Source of the DNA: Gaetbulibacter sp. S0825
Lineage (GTDB): Bacteria; Bacteroidota; Bacteroidia; Flavobacteriales; Flavobacteriaceae
NCBI RefSeq assembly: GCF_011777505.1
Contig: NZ_JAATJT010000003.1
Location: forward strand, 372,001 to 436,000
DNA length: 64,000 nt
Reading direction: 5' to 3'
The position numbers and the translations under genes were made by a program. The notes below the pieces were generated by a model. The model worked only from the letters and a program-made list of their open reading frames with translations. It did not search any database and was not told the origin of the DNA. This document shows, one piece after another, positions 24,432 to 33,690 of the stretch; within the stretch, counting starts at the first letter, position 1; every line of letters starts with the position of its first letter.

Positions 24432-26624
24432 TTGAAAAACACATTACTGCTACTTACGTTATTCTCAATTTCAATTGGGTTTAGTCAAAACAAATCATTT
24501 GTTGTTAAATATATAAATACGCCTATTATTCTAGATGGAAACTTAAATGAATCCGTTTGGAATGAAGCAGATTCTGCAACAAATTTTTGGCAATATTTCC
24601 CAACCGATTCTCTACAAGCAACGCAACAAGCAGATATAAAAATGCTCTTTGACGATACCAATTTATATATTGGAATGAAAGTCAATGCACCTTCAAATAA
24701 TTTTGTGATTCCATCATTACGTCGTGATTTTAGAGCTGGAGGCAGCGACAATATAACTTTGATGTTTGATACTTTTAACGATGGTACAAATGCCTTTATA
24801 TTTGGTACAAATCCAGCTGGAGTACAACGCGAAATATTGTTATCTGGAGGCGGTAATGAGTTACGAGGTTTTAATACTGCATGGGACACTAAATGGCGTA
24901 GTGAAACAATAGTGCATGAAAACTATTACACGGTTGAGTGGATTATCCCTTTTTCGGCATTTAAATATCGAGAAGGCGAAACTAAATGGCGTTTTAACAG
25001 CTATCATTTTGATACACAAGCTAACGAACGTAATACTTGGATACAAATACCGCAAAACCAACCTATTTTCAGCTTAGCATATATGGGAGATATGGTTTTT
25101 GAAAAACCTCTAGGAAACTCAAAAACACCCATTTCTATTATTCCTTATGTGAATGGTTTGGTTGGGAAAGATTACGAAAACGGAACAACAACTGAAGATT
25201 TTAAATATGGTGGTGATGCAAAAATGACTATTGGCAATAGTATGAATTTGGATCTCACCGTTAACCCAGATTTTTCTCAAGTTGAAGTCGACCAACAAGT
25301 CACCAACTTAACAAGATTTGAAGTATCACTTCCAGAAAGACGCCAGTTTTTTATAGAAAATAGCGATTTATTTGCCGATTTTGGTAATGATAGAGATGCC
25401 AATCCTTTCTTTTCTAGACGTATAGGTATTGCTAGAGATACAGATGATAATAGTATTGAGAACGATATTATTGCGGGCGTTAGACTAAGTGGAAAAATAA
25501 GCAACAATCTTCGTCTTGGTATTTTAAATATGCAAACAGCCGAAGATTTAGCTAATGAAATTCCAGCTACAAACAATGCAGTTATCACTGCTCAACATAA
25601 GCTTTTTAATCGTTCCAATATCAGTTTCATGTTTATCAATAAACAAGCGACTAAGGATTACGATTTTTTAGCCAATGAAGACAAATACAACCGCGTTTTT
25701 GGAGTAGATTACCGATTAGCATCAGAAGATAATTCATGGATAGGCAAGTACTTTTTCCATAAATCATTCTCGCCAGACACAAGTGGAAAAGATGTTTCTT
25801 CTGGTGCAACAACAGAATATAATAGCAGAAACTGGAATTTTCGTTTTGGTGCTGTTTTCGTTGGAGAAAATTTCAGGTCAGATTTAGGTTTTATTAGAAG
25901 AACAGATGTGTTTAAAATAAGCCCAAGAATTGAACGTGTGTTTTGGCCAAAAACAGGAGCCATTCAAAAACACAGTATTTCGGTTATGCCTTTTTATTTA
26001 TGGAGACCTGAATTAGATTTCGAAAAATCTGATCATACCATAATAACCAGTTGGAATGCAGAATTAAAAAACACATCAAATATAGAGCTTCAAATGAATA
26101 ACAGGTTCACACATCTTTACGATGATTTTGACCCTACTAGAACAGATGGTGGCACTCCTCTTCCTGGAAACGAAGGTTATCATTATACAAGTTTTGAAGC
26201 CAACTATAGGTCAGATCAAAGAAAACAATTTTCATATAATATAAGTCCGTCAATTGGCCAATTTTATAATGGTAAAAAATATTCTCTAGGCGGAATGATG
26301 TCATGGCGATTACAACCTTATTTTTCTGCTTCAGTACAAATAAATTATGATAAAATTAATCTGCCAAATCCTTATCCAGATGCCTCTATTTGGTTAATAG
26401 GCCCAAAGTTTGACGTTACTTTTAATAAAAATATATTTTGGGCAACCTTTGTTCAATATAGTAGTCAAAGAGATAATTTTAGCATAAACACAAGGTTACA
26501 ATGGCGTTTTGCACCATTATCCGATTTATTTGTTGTGTATAACGACAACTATTTTACAGACAACATTTTTGCGCCTCGAGTGAGATCTTTCAATGTAAAA
26601 TTAACCTACTGGATTAATATATAA
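24432..26624 (+). CDS. DUF5916 domain protein with N-terminal CBM9-like domain
   Basis: 730 residues, TTG start at 24432 immediately followed by a Sec signal (KNTLLLLTLFSISIGFSQN). Residues about 25-215 resemble the carbohydrate-binding family 9 / DOMON-like sandwich (ILDGNLNESVWNEADSATNFWQ, the usual start). The rest is DUF5916, ending in long amphipathic strands and a terminal aromatic residue pattern (NVKLTYWINI) typical of an outer-membrane beta-barrel. The segment LPERRQFFIENSDLF (about 300) is a strong family hallmark. It is likely an outer-membrane protein of unknown transport or binding role. An ACTAACCAACC leader segment before the gene also occurs at 22301. Confidence 0.9.
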   Translation: MKNTLLLLTLFSISIGFSQNKSFVVKYINTPIILDGNLNESVWNEADSATNFWQYFPTDSLQATQQADIKMLFDDTNLYIGMKVNAPSNNFVIPSLRRDFRAGGSDNITLMFDTFNDGTNAFIFGTNPAGVQREILLSGGGNELRGFNTAWDTKWRSETIVHENYYTVEWIIPFSAFKYREGETKWRFNSYHFDTQANERNTWIQIPQNQPIFSLAYMGDMVFEKPLGNSKTPISIIPYVNGLVGKDYENGTTTEDFKYGGDAKMTIGNSMNLDLTVNPDFSQVEVDQQVTNLTRFEVSLPERRQFFIENSDLFADFGNDRDANPFFSRRIGIARDTDDNSIENDIIAGVRLSGKISNNLRLGILNMQTAEDLANEIPATNNAVITAQHKLFNRSNISFMFINKQATKDYDFLANEDKYNRVFGVDYRLASEDNSWIGKYFFHKSFSPDTSGKDVSSGATTEYNSRNWNFRFGAVFVGENFRSDLGFIRRTDVFKISPRIERVFWPKTGAIQKHSISVMPFYLWRPELDFEKSDHTIITSWNAELKNTSNIELQMNNRFTHLYDDFDPTRTDGGTPLPGNEGYHYTSFEANYRSDQRKQFSYNISPSIGQFYNGKKYSLGGMMSWRLQPYFSASVQINYDKINLPNPYPDASIWLIGPKFDVTFNKNIFWATFVQYSSQRDNFSINTRLQWRFAPLSDLFVVYNDNYFTDNIFAPRVRSFNVKLTYWINI

Positions 26625-26643
26625 TTATTTTAAAACCAACTCT

Positions 26644-26683
26644 AAAAAGCATCATTTTAAAATTAAAAAATGGTGCTTTTTTA
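26644..26683 (+). terminator. Rho-independent terminator after the DUF5916 gene
   Basis: Arms aaaagcatcatttt and aaaatggtgctttt with one G-T wobble, followed by T residues. Confidence 0.8.
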
Positions 26684-26747
26684 TTTAACACAAACCGTAA
26701 AGAACATTTTATTTTCTTATTTTACGACATATTTAAACTAATTATAA

Positions 26748-28055
26748 ATGAAAGATACTTCACCTTTATTTACTGATGACACAATTGTATTTGGTCTATT
26801 GATGCTTATGTTAGGATTTGTTTTTTATACATCTACAAGTATAAAACCATATTGGCAAAAATTCTATAAGTACATCCCTGCACTTTTAATGGCATATATG
26901 CTTCCAGGTGTTTTAACAACGTTAGGCATTATTGCTCCAGAATGGACAAAAATAACAGAATCTGGAGAGGTCATAGAAGGCTCATCGCAAGTATATTATA
27001 TTTCAAGTAGATATTTACTGCCTGCGGCTTTAGTTTTAATGACATTAAGTATCGATTTAAAGGCCATTTACAACCTTGGCCCAAAAGCACTTATCATGTT
27101 TTTAACAGGAACCGTTGGTATTATTATCGGAGGTCCAATAGCTGTATTATTGGTTTCAATAGTGTCGCCTGAAACAGTTGGTGGCGCTGGCCCAGATGCA
27201 GTATGGAGAGGTTTATCAACATTAGCTGGAAGCTGGATTGGTGGTGGAGCAAATCAAGCAGCAATGTTAGAAATTTATGGCTATAATACCGAAAATTATG
27301 CAGGCATGGTTATAGTAGATATAGTTGTTGCCAATATTTGGATGGCTATATTAATACTTGGAATTGGTAAATCTGAAAAAATTGATAAGTGGTTAAAGGC
27401 AGATACGAGCGCTATTGAAGTCCTTAAAGAAAAAGTATCAAATTATGCTGCTGGAATATCAAGAAATCCAAGTTTAGCAGATTATATGGTTATTTTAGGA
27501 ATTGCTTTTACTGTCGTTGGAATATCACATTTTGGTGCTTCAGGGATATCAAATTTTTTAAAATCTAATTTTGATGCTGTTAGTGATACAACTTCTGCGA
27601 TGTCTTCATTTGGCTCACAATTCTTTTGGATGATATCTATTGCAACTATTTTAGGAATCGCGCTATCTTTTACAAGATTTAAACAATACGAGGGAGCTGG
27701 AGCCAGTAAGCTTGGTAGTGTGTTTATTTGGATTTTAGTTGCTAGTATAGGAATGAAAATGGACCTTACTAAAATTGCGGATAACCCAGGATTGATAGTC
27801 GTTGGTTTAATATGGATGATAATACATGTAGCATTAATGTTTTTAATTGCTAAAATAATTAGAGCACCATATTTCTTTTTAGCTGTTGGTAGTAAAGCAA
27901 ATATTGGAGGAGCTGCTTCTGCACCAGTTGTAGCTGCAGCATTCCATCCGTCATTAGCTACTGTAGGTGTTTTATTGGCAGTTTTTGGTTACGTGGTTGG
28001 AACTTATGGTGCCATGTTTTGTGCCGAATTAATGAAAATAGCAGCAGCGAGTTAG
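26748..28055 (+). CDS. DUF819 family membrane protein (YjcL-like permease)
   Basis: 435 residues and about 11 transmembrane helices. The DUF819 hallmark GLSTLAGSWIGGGANQAAMLE (about 158-178), which forms the central pore-like motif, and the mirrored KANIGGAASAPVVAAAF (about 383-399) are present. The two G-rich halves suggest an inverted repeat transporter like the CPA/BASS-type fold. Substrate unknown. The gene has no visible partner upstream; the lipoprotein gene starts 47 bp later on the same strand. Confidence 0.88.
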   Translation: MKDTSPLFTDDTIVFGLLMLMLGFVFYTSTSIKPYWQKFYKYIPALLMAYMLPGVLTTLGIIAPEWTKITESGEVIEGSSQVYYISSRYLLPAALVLMTLSIDLKAIYNLGPKALIMFLTGTVGIIIGGPIAVLLVSIVSPETVGGAGPDAVWRGLSTLAGSWIGGGANQAAMLEIYGYNTENYAGMVIVDIVVANIWMAILILGIGKSEKIDKWLKADTSAIEVLKEKVSNYAAGISRNPSLADYMVILGIAFTVVGISHFGASGISNFLKSNFDAVSDTTSAMSSFGSQFFWMISIATILGIALSFTRFKQYEGAGASKLGSVFIWILVASIGMKMDLTKIADNPGLIVVGLIWMIIHVALMFLIAKIIRAPYFFLAVGSKANIGGAASAPVVAAAFHPSLATVGVLLAVFGYVVGTYGAMFCAELMKIAAAS

Positions 28056-28102
28056 CATATAATAAATTAATATAAGATATTTACCGACATAAATTTTTGT
28101 AC

Positions 28103-28804
28103 ATGAAAAAGCTCATATTTCTATTAGTAATATTTACTATTATCTCTTGCGGTAAAAAAGAAGCCGATTTAACGGTTACTGGAACAATTAAAGGTTTAAA
28201 AAAAGGAACCGTTTACCTTCAGCAGCTAAAAGATTCTTCTTTAGTAGCTTTAGATTCAATAGTTATTAATGGTGAAGGAGCTTTTACTTTACAAAGTGAT
28301 CTTGAAGAACCTGAAGTACTATTACTAATGTTAGATAAAAATAGTTCAGAAGATTCAAGAATTGCTTTTTTTGCTGATAAAGGTATTACCGAAATCAATG
28401 CTACGTTAAAAGACTTCCCGTATAAGCACACTATTAAAGGGGCTTCTCAACAAGAGAAATATACTGAGTTTAAAAACATGATAACTCAATTTAACAATAA
28501 GAATTTAGATATTATTAAAGCTCAATTAGAAGCCCAAGTAAGTGGAGATACAGCCGAAGCCAATGCTAAAACTAAAGAAGCTAATAATTTATTGAAAAGT
28601 AAATATCGCTTTGCAATAAACTTTGCTATTAATAATAAAGATAGTGAAGTGGCACCTTATATTGCTTTGTCTGAAATTTATGATACCAATATCACTTATT
28701 TAGATACAATTTATAAATCATTGCCTAAGCATATAGCAAGCTCTAAATATGGTGTTGAACTAGACAAGTTTATAAAACAAAGAAAAGAGGAAGATAATCA
28801 ATAA
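28103..28804 (+). CDS. DUF4369 domain lipoprotein
   Basis: About 233 residues from the ATG at 28103 (two codons after a TTG). Signal with lipobox IISC (Cys17 region). Residues 25-110 have the DUF4369 pattern (TGTIKGLKKGTVYLQQLKDSS, then G-E-G-A-F and a short strand ending E-I-N-A). This domain usually precedes an AhpC/TSA thioredoxin fold in Bacteroidota, but here the C-terminal thioredoxin part is absent and a helical tail (ENKDSEVAPYIALSEIY-like) follows. A member without the reductase domain may be an adaptor. Confidence 0.85.
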   Translation: MKKLIFLLVIFTIISCGKKEADLTVTGTIKGLKKGTVYLQQLKDSSLVALDSIVINGEGAFTLQSDLEEPEVLLLMLDKNSSEDSRIAFFADKGITEINATLKDFPYKHTIKGASQQEKYTEFKNMITQFNNKNLDIIKAQLEAQVSGDTAEANAKTKEANNLLKSKYRFAINFAINNKDSEVAPYIALSEIYDTNITYLDTIYKSLPKHIASSKYGVELDKFIKQRKEEDNQ

Positions 28805-28833
28805 AAAAAAGGCGCCTTAAGCGCCTTTTTTTT
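28804..28833. terminator. Bidirectional terminator between convergent genes
   Basis: Arms aaaaaaggcgc and gcgccttttttt around a five-base loop; runs of A and T on the two sides serve both the lipoprotein gene (plus) and the small gene at 28832 (minus). Confidence 0.9.
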
Positions 28834-29101
28834 ATTTTAGTTTGTTTATTTTTTCAATTAAAGCTCGTCCTTTAGATTCAAGCTCTTGATTGATACTTTT
28901 AAAGTGAGCTTTTTTATCTTCTACACTCTTATCATTAACTTTTGCGATTAGCTCGTCAAAAGTTTCGATAGCTTCATCAATTATTGCCTCACTTTTTTTG
29001 GTGTCTTTATCTGTATTTTCATATTCCCAAAAATATACTGCTTCAATAATATCTCCAAGAACGTAGTTTATATCCTTCTTTAAATTTCTAATGTTTGCCA
29101 T
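28832..29101 (-). CDS. Conserved small protein of unknown function
   Basis: 89 residues, highly charged and probably all helical (AIIDEAIETFDELIAKVND, INQELESKGRALIEKINKLK). It starts MANIRNLKKDINYVLGDIIEAV. I recall this pattern as a conserved hypothetical protein of Flavobacteriia with no assigned role. It is separated from manA by 37 bp and may be the last gene of the idi-queD-manA run. Confidence 0.75.
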   Translation of the reverse strand: MANIRNLKKDINYVLGDIIEAVYFWEYENTDKDTKKSEAIIDEAIETFDELIAKVNDKSVEDKKAHFKSINQELESKGRALIEKINKLK

Positions 29102-29138
29102 TTTATAGTAAAATTAATTTTAGCAAAATTACGGAATT

Positions 29139-30110
29139 TTATACATAAACCTCTAAAAGTTTTGCATTGTTTGCTTCAATTTCAAAATGTTTTAAAACTG
29201 CAGGAAGTAACATCGTTTCTCCTTTCTTAATTGTATCAGAAAAACCTTCAATATTTATGTTTATCTCGCCATCAACACACATATATATCATAAAGGAATC
29301 ATGATAATTCTCCTTTTTGATAGTTTGTGTAAGATGTAAAAAATTTGTTGTGAAATAAGGGCAAGAAACCATTTTGTTTGATTGATTTTTTTGCGTTGAA
29401 TATGGCACTTTAAAATCATCATCCATATCAAAATCGATAGCATCAATTGCTAAATCGTTGTGCAATTCTCTTTCATTCCCTTCATCATCTGTTCTATCCC
29501 AATCATACACACGATAGGTAATATCACTTGTTTGTTGTATTTCAGCCAGCATCACTCCTGCTCCAATTGCATGTACACGTCCAACTTCTATAAAATAGGT
29601 ATCGCCTTCCTTTACGTGTTCAAAATTCAAAATTTTGGTAAGCGTTTTACCTTCTAAGTGTTTTAAATAAACCTCTGGTGTTATTTTTTTATTGAACCCC
29701 ACAATTAAATTAGCGTCATCATCAGCATGCATTACATACCACATCTCGGTCTTACCAAAAGAATTATGACGCTTTGCCGCCAACTTATCATTTGGGTGAA
29801 GTTGAATAGATAAATCTTCTTTAGCATCAATAAATTTTATTAACAATGGGAATTTTTCTCCAAATGCGTCAAAATTCTTTTTACCAATAAGTTCTTCTTG
29901 ATATGCTGATAGTAATTGTTTGAGAGTTGCACCTTTTAATTCACCATTACTTACCACAGATGCATCTCCATCAACATCGCTAATTTCCCAGCTTTCTCCA
30001 ATATTTTTAGCATCACTTTCTTTATTGAGAAAGGTTTTGAGTTTTGTTCCTCCCCAAATCTTTTCTTTTAAAATTGGGTGAAACTTAAGTGGATATAAGT
30101 GATTTTTCAT
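29139..30110 (-). CDS. manA: Class I mannose-6-phosphate isomerase
   Basis: 323 residues. Interconverts fructose-6-phosphate and mannose-6-phosphate, providing GDP-mannose precursors or letting mannose enter glycolysis. Zinc ligands appear in the family positions: Gln103 and His105 in SIQLHPND, Glu122 in TEMW, and His180 in VGRVHAIGAG; the catalytic Arg200 lies in ITYRVYDWDR. This is the short, cupin-only type common in Bacteroidota and Firmicutes rather than the 390-residue enterobacterial one. Gap of 3 bp from queD indicates an operon. Confidence 0.94.
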   Translation of the reverse strand: MKNHLYPLKFHPILKEKIWGGTKLKTFLNKESDAKNIGESWEISDVDGDASVVSNGELKGATLKQLLSAYQEELIGKKNFDAFGEKFPLLIKFIDAKEDLSIQLHPNDKLAAKRHNSFGKTEMWYVMHADDDANLIVGFNKKITPEVYLKHLEGKTLTKILNFEHVKEGDTYFIEVGRVHAIGAGVMLAEIQQTSDITYRVYDWDRTDDEGNERELHNDLAIDAIDFDMDDDFKVPYSTQKNQSNKMVSCPYFTTNFLHLTQTIKKENYHDSFMIYMCVDGEININIEGFSDTIKKGETMLLPAVLKHFEIEANNAKLLEVYV

Positions 30111-30113
30111 GAA

Positions 30114-30524
30114 TTAGTTTCCTGAATAGGTTACGAAATTACGAGGTGTTTCGTAGAGTGTAATTTCCAAATCAAAGGATGCCTTGAGTTTAGGCTTTAT
30201 TTTATTGTAAATAATCACTACAATATTTTCCGCTGTTGGATTTAAGTCTTTAAACTCTGGAACTTCAATGTTTAGATTTTTATGGTCGAAAGCATCTTCA
30301 ACTTCTTCTTTAATGATATCTTTTAACCCCTTCATATCAATGACATAACCTGTTTCTTGGTCAATATCTCCAGTAACACTCACAATTAGTTCATAGTTAT
30401 GACCATGAAAATTTGGATTATTACATTTCCCGAAAACTGCGCCATTTTTTTCATGACTCCAATCTTTTCTATACAATCTATGTGCAGCATTAAAATGTGC
30501 TTTTCTACTAACCGTTACCTTCAT
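30114..30524 (-). CDS. queD: 6-carboxy-5,6,7,8-tetrahydropterin synthase (QueD)
   Basis: 136 residues counted from the ATG at 30524 (a TTG two codons earlier is less likely). Converts dihydroneopterin triphosphate in queuosine (or pterin) synthesis. Zinc ligands His15, His40 and His42 and catalytic Cys34 in the CNNPNFHGHNYE stretch are present, as is the later DHKNLN segment. The start overlaps the end of idi by 17 bp, so it is translated as part of the idi-queD-manA unit. Other queuosine genes are not in the window. Confidence 0.93.
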   Translation of the reverse strand: MKVTVSRKAHFNAAHRLYRKDWSHEKNGAVFGKCNNPNFHGHNYELIVSVTGDIDQETGYVIDMKGLKDIIKEEVEDAFDHKNLNIEVPEFKDLNPTAENIVVIIYNKIKPKLKASFDLEITLYETPRNFVTYSGN

Positions 30525-31047
30525 TATCAACTAAATTTATATGTTTGTAGAATTTATCAAAAATAATTTTAAACCAAGCAGTGTACTTTTCTGGATGTAA
30601 AGCCATATCAACTTTTACATCTTCTATATCCATCCATTTCCAAGATTCAACTTCATCAGGATTTATGCTTGGTTCTTCATTGTAAAGACCTACCATGATA
30701 TGGTCTAGTTCATGTTCAGTCAATCCATTATCAAAAGGAGCTTTATAAATAAATGACGTCGTTTCTTTTAACTCAGTTACAAATCCCATTTCTTCATGTA
30801 AACGTCGTTTACCTGCTTCTATATTACTTTCACCATCACGTTGATGGCTACAACACGTATTGGTCCAAAGTCCAGGTGAATGATATTTACTTAAAGCACG
30901 TTGTTGCAGCATTAATTCATTTTTATCATTAAAAATAAATACTGAAAATGCACGATGCAGTACTGCTTTTTCATGAGCTTCCATTTTAGGCATTAAACCT
31001 ATTTGCTCGTCGTTTTTGTTTACTAGAATGACTTGTTCCTCTCTCAT
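30508..31047 (-). CDS. idi: Isopentenyl-diphosphate delta-isomerase, type 1
   Basis: 179 residues. Converts isopentenyl diphosphate to dimethylallyl diphosphate for isoprenoid synthesis; the type 1 NUDIX form. Metal and catalytic residues are His25, His31, the CCSHQR box (Cys65/66, His68), the nudix-like EAGKRRLHEEMGF (77-89) and the downstream EHELDHIMVG (about 114-123). Needed where the mevalonate pathway is used, as in Flavobacteriia. First gene of the run idi-queD-manA, divergent from prfC. Confidence 0.95.
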   Translation of the reverse strand: MREEQVILVNKNDEQIGLMPKMEAHEKAVLHRAFSVFIFNDKNELMLQQRALSKYHSPGLWTNTCCSHQRDGESNIEAGKRRLHEEMGFVTELKETTSFIYKAPFDNGLTEHELDHIMVGLYNEEPSINPDEVESWKWMDIEDVKVDMALHPEKYTAWFKIIFDKFYKHINLVDNEGNG

Positions 31048-31172
31048 AATGTAAAAATACCAAGATATTTTATAATAACAGCAACCCAGACATAGATTTA
31101 AAAACGAATGGCATCAATTATATTTATTAGGTCTAATAATCCTATATTTGCATCCCAATTGCAACAAACAAA

Positions 31173-32762
31173 ATGAGTTTTTTAAAAGAAATAGAGCGCA
31201 GACGAACCTTTGGTATTATTTCACATCCAGATGCTGGTAAAACCACCTTAACAGAAAAGTTATTACTTTTTGGTGGTGCGATACAAGAAGCAGGAGCAGT
31301 AAAAAGTAATAAAATTAAGAAAGGTGCGACGAGTGATTTTATGGAAATTGAGCGTCAGCGTGGAATTTCGGTAGCAACCTCGGTTTTGGCTTTTGAATAC
31401 AATGGCATAAAAATTAATATTCTTGATACTCCAGGTCATAAAGATTTTGCCGAAGACACCTTTAGAACCCTTACTGCTGTTGATAGCGTAATTGTTGTTA
31501 TTGATGTTGCGAAAGGTGTGGAGGAACAAACCGAAAAACTTGTTGAAGTTTGTAGAATGCGTAATATTCCAATGATTGTGTTTATAAACAAACTAGATCG
31601 TGAAGGTAAAGATGCTTTTGATTTATTAGATGAAGTAGAGCAAAAATTAGGATTAACCGTTACACCAATGAGTTTTCCAATTGGAATGGGCTATGATTTT
31701 AAAGGTATCTACAATCTATGGGAAAAGAATGTCAACTTATTTAGTGGTGATAGCAGGAAAAATATCGAAGAAACCATAGAAATTTCTGATCTAGCATCAG
31801 AAGAGCTTACAAAATTAGTAGGTGAAAATACAGCTCAAACTTTAAGAGATGAAATAGAATTAGTTGAAGGCATTTATCCTCAATTTGATAAAACAGAATA
31901 TCTAAATGGTAATTTGCAACCAGTGTTTTTTGGATCAGCTTTAAACAACTTTGGTGTTCGTGAGTTATTAGATTGCTTTGTAGAAATAGCGCCTAAACCA
32001 AGACCTAAACAAAGTGAAGAACGATTAGTAAAACCCGAAGAGGAAAAATTTACTGGTTTTGTATTTAAGATTCATGCCAATATGGATCCTAACCATAGAA
32101 ATCGTTTAGCATTTATTAAAATAGTATCTGGAACTTTTGAAAGAAACAAGCCTTATTTGCATGTGAGACATAATAAAAAGGTGAAATTCTCAAGTCCTAA
32201 TGCTTTTTTTGCAGAGAAAAAGGAAATTGTGGATATATCATATCCAGGAGATATTGTTGGGTTACAGGACACTGGAACATTTAAAATTGGAGATACACTT
32301 ACCGAGGGGGAGGTTTTAAATTATAAAGGGGTGCCAAGTTTTTCTCCAGAACATTTTAGGTATATTAATAATGCAGACCCTATGAAATCTAAACAACTTT
32401 ATAAAGGTATTGACCAATTGATGGACGAAGGCGTTGCGCAATTATTTACACTTGATTTAAATGGACGAAAAGTAATTGGAACAGTTGGCGCACTACAATA
32501 TGAAGTGATACAATATAGACTTGAACACGAATATGGAGCTAAGTGTACCTACGAAAACTTGAATGTACATAAAGCTTGTTGGGTAGAACCAACAGATAAA
32601 AATAATGAGGAATTTAAAGAGTTTTTACGTGTAAAACAACGTTTTTTAGCGAAAGACAAACAAAATCAACTCGTATTTCTAGCAGATTCTATGTTCTCAT
32701 TGCAAATGACGCAACAGAAATATCCAAGTATAAAATTCCATTTAACTTCTGAATACAACTAA
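31173..32762 (+). CDS. prfC: Peptide chain release factor 3
   Basis: 529 residues. GTPase that recycles class I release factors after translation termination. GTP-binding boxes are HPDAGKTT (18-25), DTPGHKDF (85-92) and NKLD (139-142); the domain II and III segments (GQ-type SGTFERNKPYLHVRH and LEHEYGAKCTYE) fit RF3. A TATATTTG box at 31143-31150 sits 22 bp before the ATG. A 174-bp gap follows that holds nothing visible. Confidence 0.97.
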   Translation: MSFLKEIERRRTFGIISHPDAGKTTLTEKLLLFGGAIQEAGAVKSNKIKKGATSDFMEIERQRGISVATSVLAFEYNGIKINILDTPGHKDFAEDTFRTLTAVDSVIVVIDVAKGVEEQTEKLVEVCRMRNIPMIVFINKLDREGKDAFDLLDEVEQKLGLTVTPMSFPIGMGYDFKGIYNLWEKNVNLFSGDSRKNIEETIEISDLASEELTKLVGENTAQTLRDEIELVEGIYPQFDKTEYLNGNLQPVFFGSALNNFGVRELLDCFVEIAPKPRPKQSEERLVKPEEEKFTGFVFKIHANMDPNHRNRLAFIKIVSGTFERNKPYLHVRHNKKVKFSSPNAFFAEKKEIVDISYPGDIVGLQDTGTFKIGDTLTEGEVLNYKGVPSFSPEHFRYINNADPMKSKQLYKGIDQLMDEGVAQLFTLDLNGRKVIGTVGALQYEVIQYRLEHEYGAKCTYENLNVHKACWVEPTDKNNEEFKEFLRVKQRFLAKDKQNQLVFLADSMFSLQMTQQKYPSIKFHLTSEYN

Positions 32763-32936
32763 TAATCAGTGAGTTATCAAATTATTCTGATATAGCTAAA
32801 ATGTTATTCGTCTAAAAAATCAACATATATTTGTTTTTAATCGTAATTATCGTACATTTCAACGATGATTTAAAATACTTAGCATTTAGTGTTTATACAT
32901 TTAAAATAGATTCATAACCCCAAACGTGAACTACTT

Positions 32937-33173
32937 ATGGAAACTCAAGACAACATCTTCAGTAATGAAGACATTACAGTAACCTTCGAACCTTGTAAAT
33001 GCATTCACGCTGAAAAGTGTGCTAAAGAACTATCTCAAGTTTTTAGGACCTCTGTGATACCATGGATTAATTTAGACGGAACAAAATCCAAACGAATTAT
33101 TGAACAAATAAATAAGTGCCCTTCTGGTGCATTACAATATTCATTAAATAATATGAAAAGAAAAGTAAGCTAG
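32937..33173 (+). CDS. Single-cluster [4Fe-4S] ferredoxin-like protein (Fer4_19)
   Basis: 78 residues. Four cysteines lie in the pattern of the divergent 4Fe-4S domain: Cys20, Cys22 (CKCIHAEKC), Cys28, and Cys61 in NKCPSGAL. Family members are small electron carriers or Fe-S sensors of unknown partners. Here the gene stands alone between prfC and the DUF3467 gene and ends in a strong shared terminator. Confidence 0.9.
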   Translation: METQDNIFSNEDITVTFEPCKCIHAEKCAKELSQVFRTSVIPWINLDGTKSKRIIEQINKCPSGALQYSLNNMKRKVS

Positions 33174-33179
33174 TAAAGC

Positions 33180-33219
33180 ATAAAAAAAGCCCTTTGTATT
33201 TACAAAGGGCTTTTTTTAT
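33180..33219. terminator. Bidirectional terminator
   Basis: Perfect arms ataaaaaaagccctttgta / tacaaagggctttttttat with only a two-base loop plus long A/T runs. It serves the ferredoxin-like gene on plus and the DUF3467 gene (through the duplicated tail) on minus. Confidence 0.93.
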
Positions 33220-33264
33220 GCTTTTCCAGTCAGTCCAAAGTTTAATGGCATTGGCGTTTTCTCG
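33217..33264 (-). pseudogene. Remnant duplicate of the DUF3467 gene 3' end
   Basis: 48 bp that match 33328-33375 with four mismatches. Read on the minus strand it codes a peptide ending EKTPMPLNFGLTGKA and stop, the same tail as the DUF3467 protein (EKTPMPLNFGPTGQA). An in-frame stop lies just before it, and the stop abuts the terminator. It is a fragment of an older paralogue or a local duplication. Confidence 0.75.
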
Positions 33265-33326
33265 CTTTAAATATTTCGAGAAATCTCCTAATATCCAATT
33301 ACACTTATAGATTACAATTACACCTA

Positions 33327-33644
33327 TTATGCTTGTCCTGTCGGTCCAAAGTTTAACGGCATTGGCGTTTTCTCGTAATCCTTTATTTCACCATGTGCTT
33401 TTTCAAAACGATGCACATTATCGCCTAAAGCTTTTACTAAACGTTTAGCGTGTTGTGGTGTTAAAATAATTCTCGATTTCACTTTGCTCTTTGGAGTCCC
33501 AGGCATAATGCTAACAAAATCTAACACAAACTCAGATACCGAATGATTAATTATTGCTAAGTTTGAGTAAGTTCCTTCTGCAATTTTTTCATCCAATTCT
33601 ATATTAATTTGACCTTGCTTTGGGTTGTTTTTATTTTCTGCCAT
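33327..33644 (-). CDS. DUF3467 family protein
   Basis: 105 residues. The pattern LDEKIAEGTYSNLAIINHSVSEFVLDFVSIMPG, then ILTPQHAKRLVKALGDNVHRFEKAHG, matches DUF3467, a small conserved Bacteroidota family of unknown role, cytosolic and probably beta-rich at the N-terminus. It lies 46 bp downstream of rpoC but the rpoC terminator lies between. The 3' end has a partial duplicate at 33217-33264. Confidence 0.9.
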   Translation of the reverse strand: MAENKNNPKQGQINIELDEKIAEGTYSNLAIINHSVSEFVLDFVSIMPGTPKSKVKSRIILTPQHAKRLVKALGDNVHRFEKAHGEIKDYEKTPMPLNFGPTGQA

Positions 33645-33656
33645 AATATTAATATT

Positions 33657-33687
33657 AAAAAAAATTCCCGCTCTTGCGGGAATTTTA
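33657..33687 (-). terminator. Terminator of the rpoBC operon
   Basis: Arms aaaattcccgc / gcgggaatttt with a four-base loop; T run on the minus strand 3' side (A run at 33657-33664 of plus). Confidence 0.9.
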
Positions 33688-33690
33688 TGT

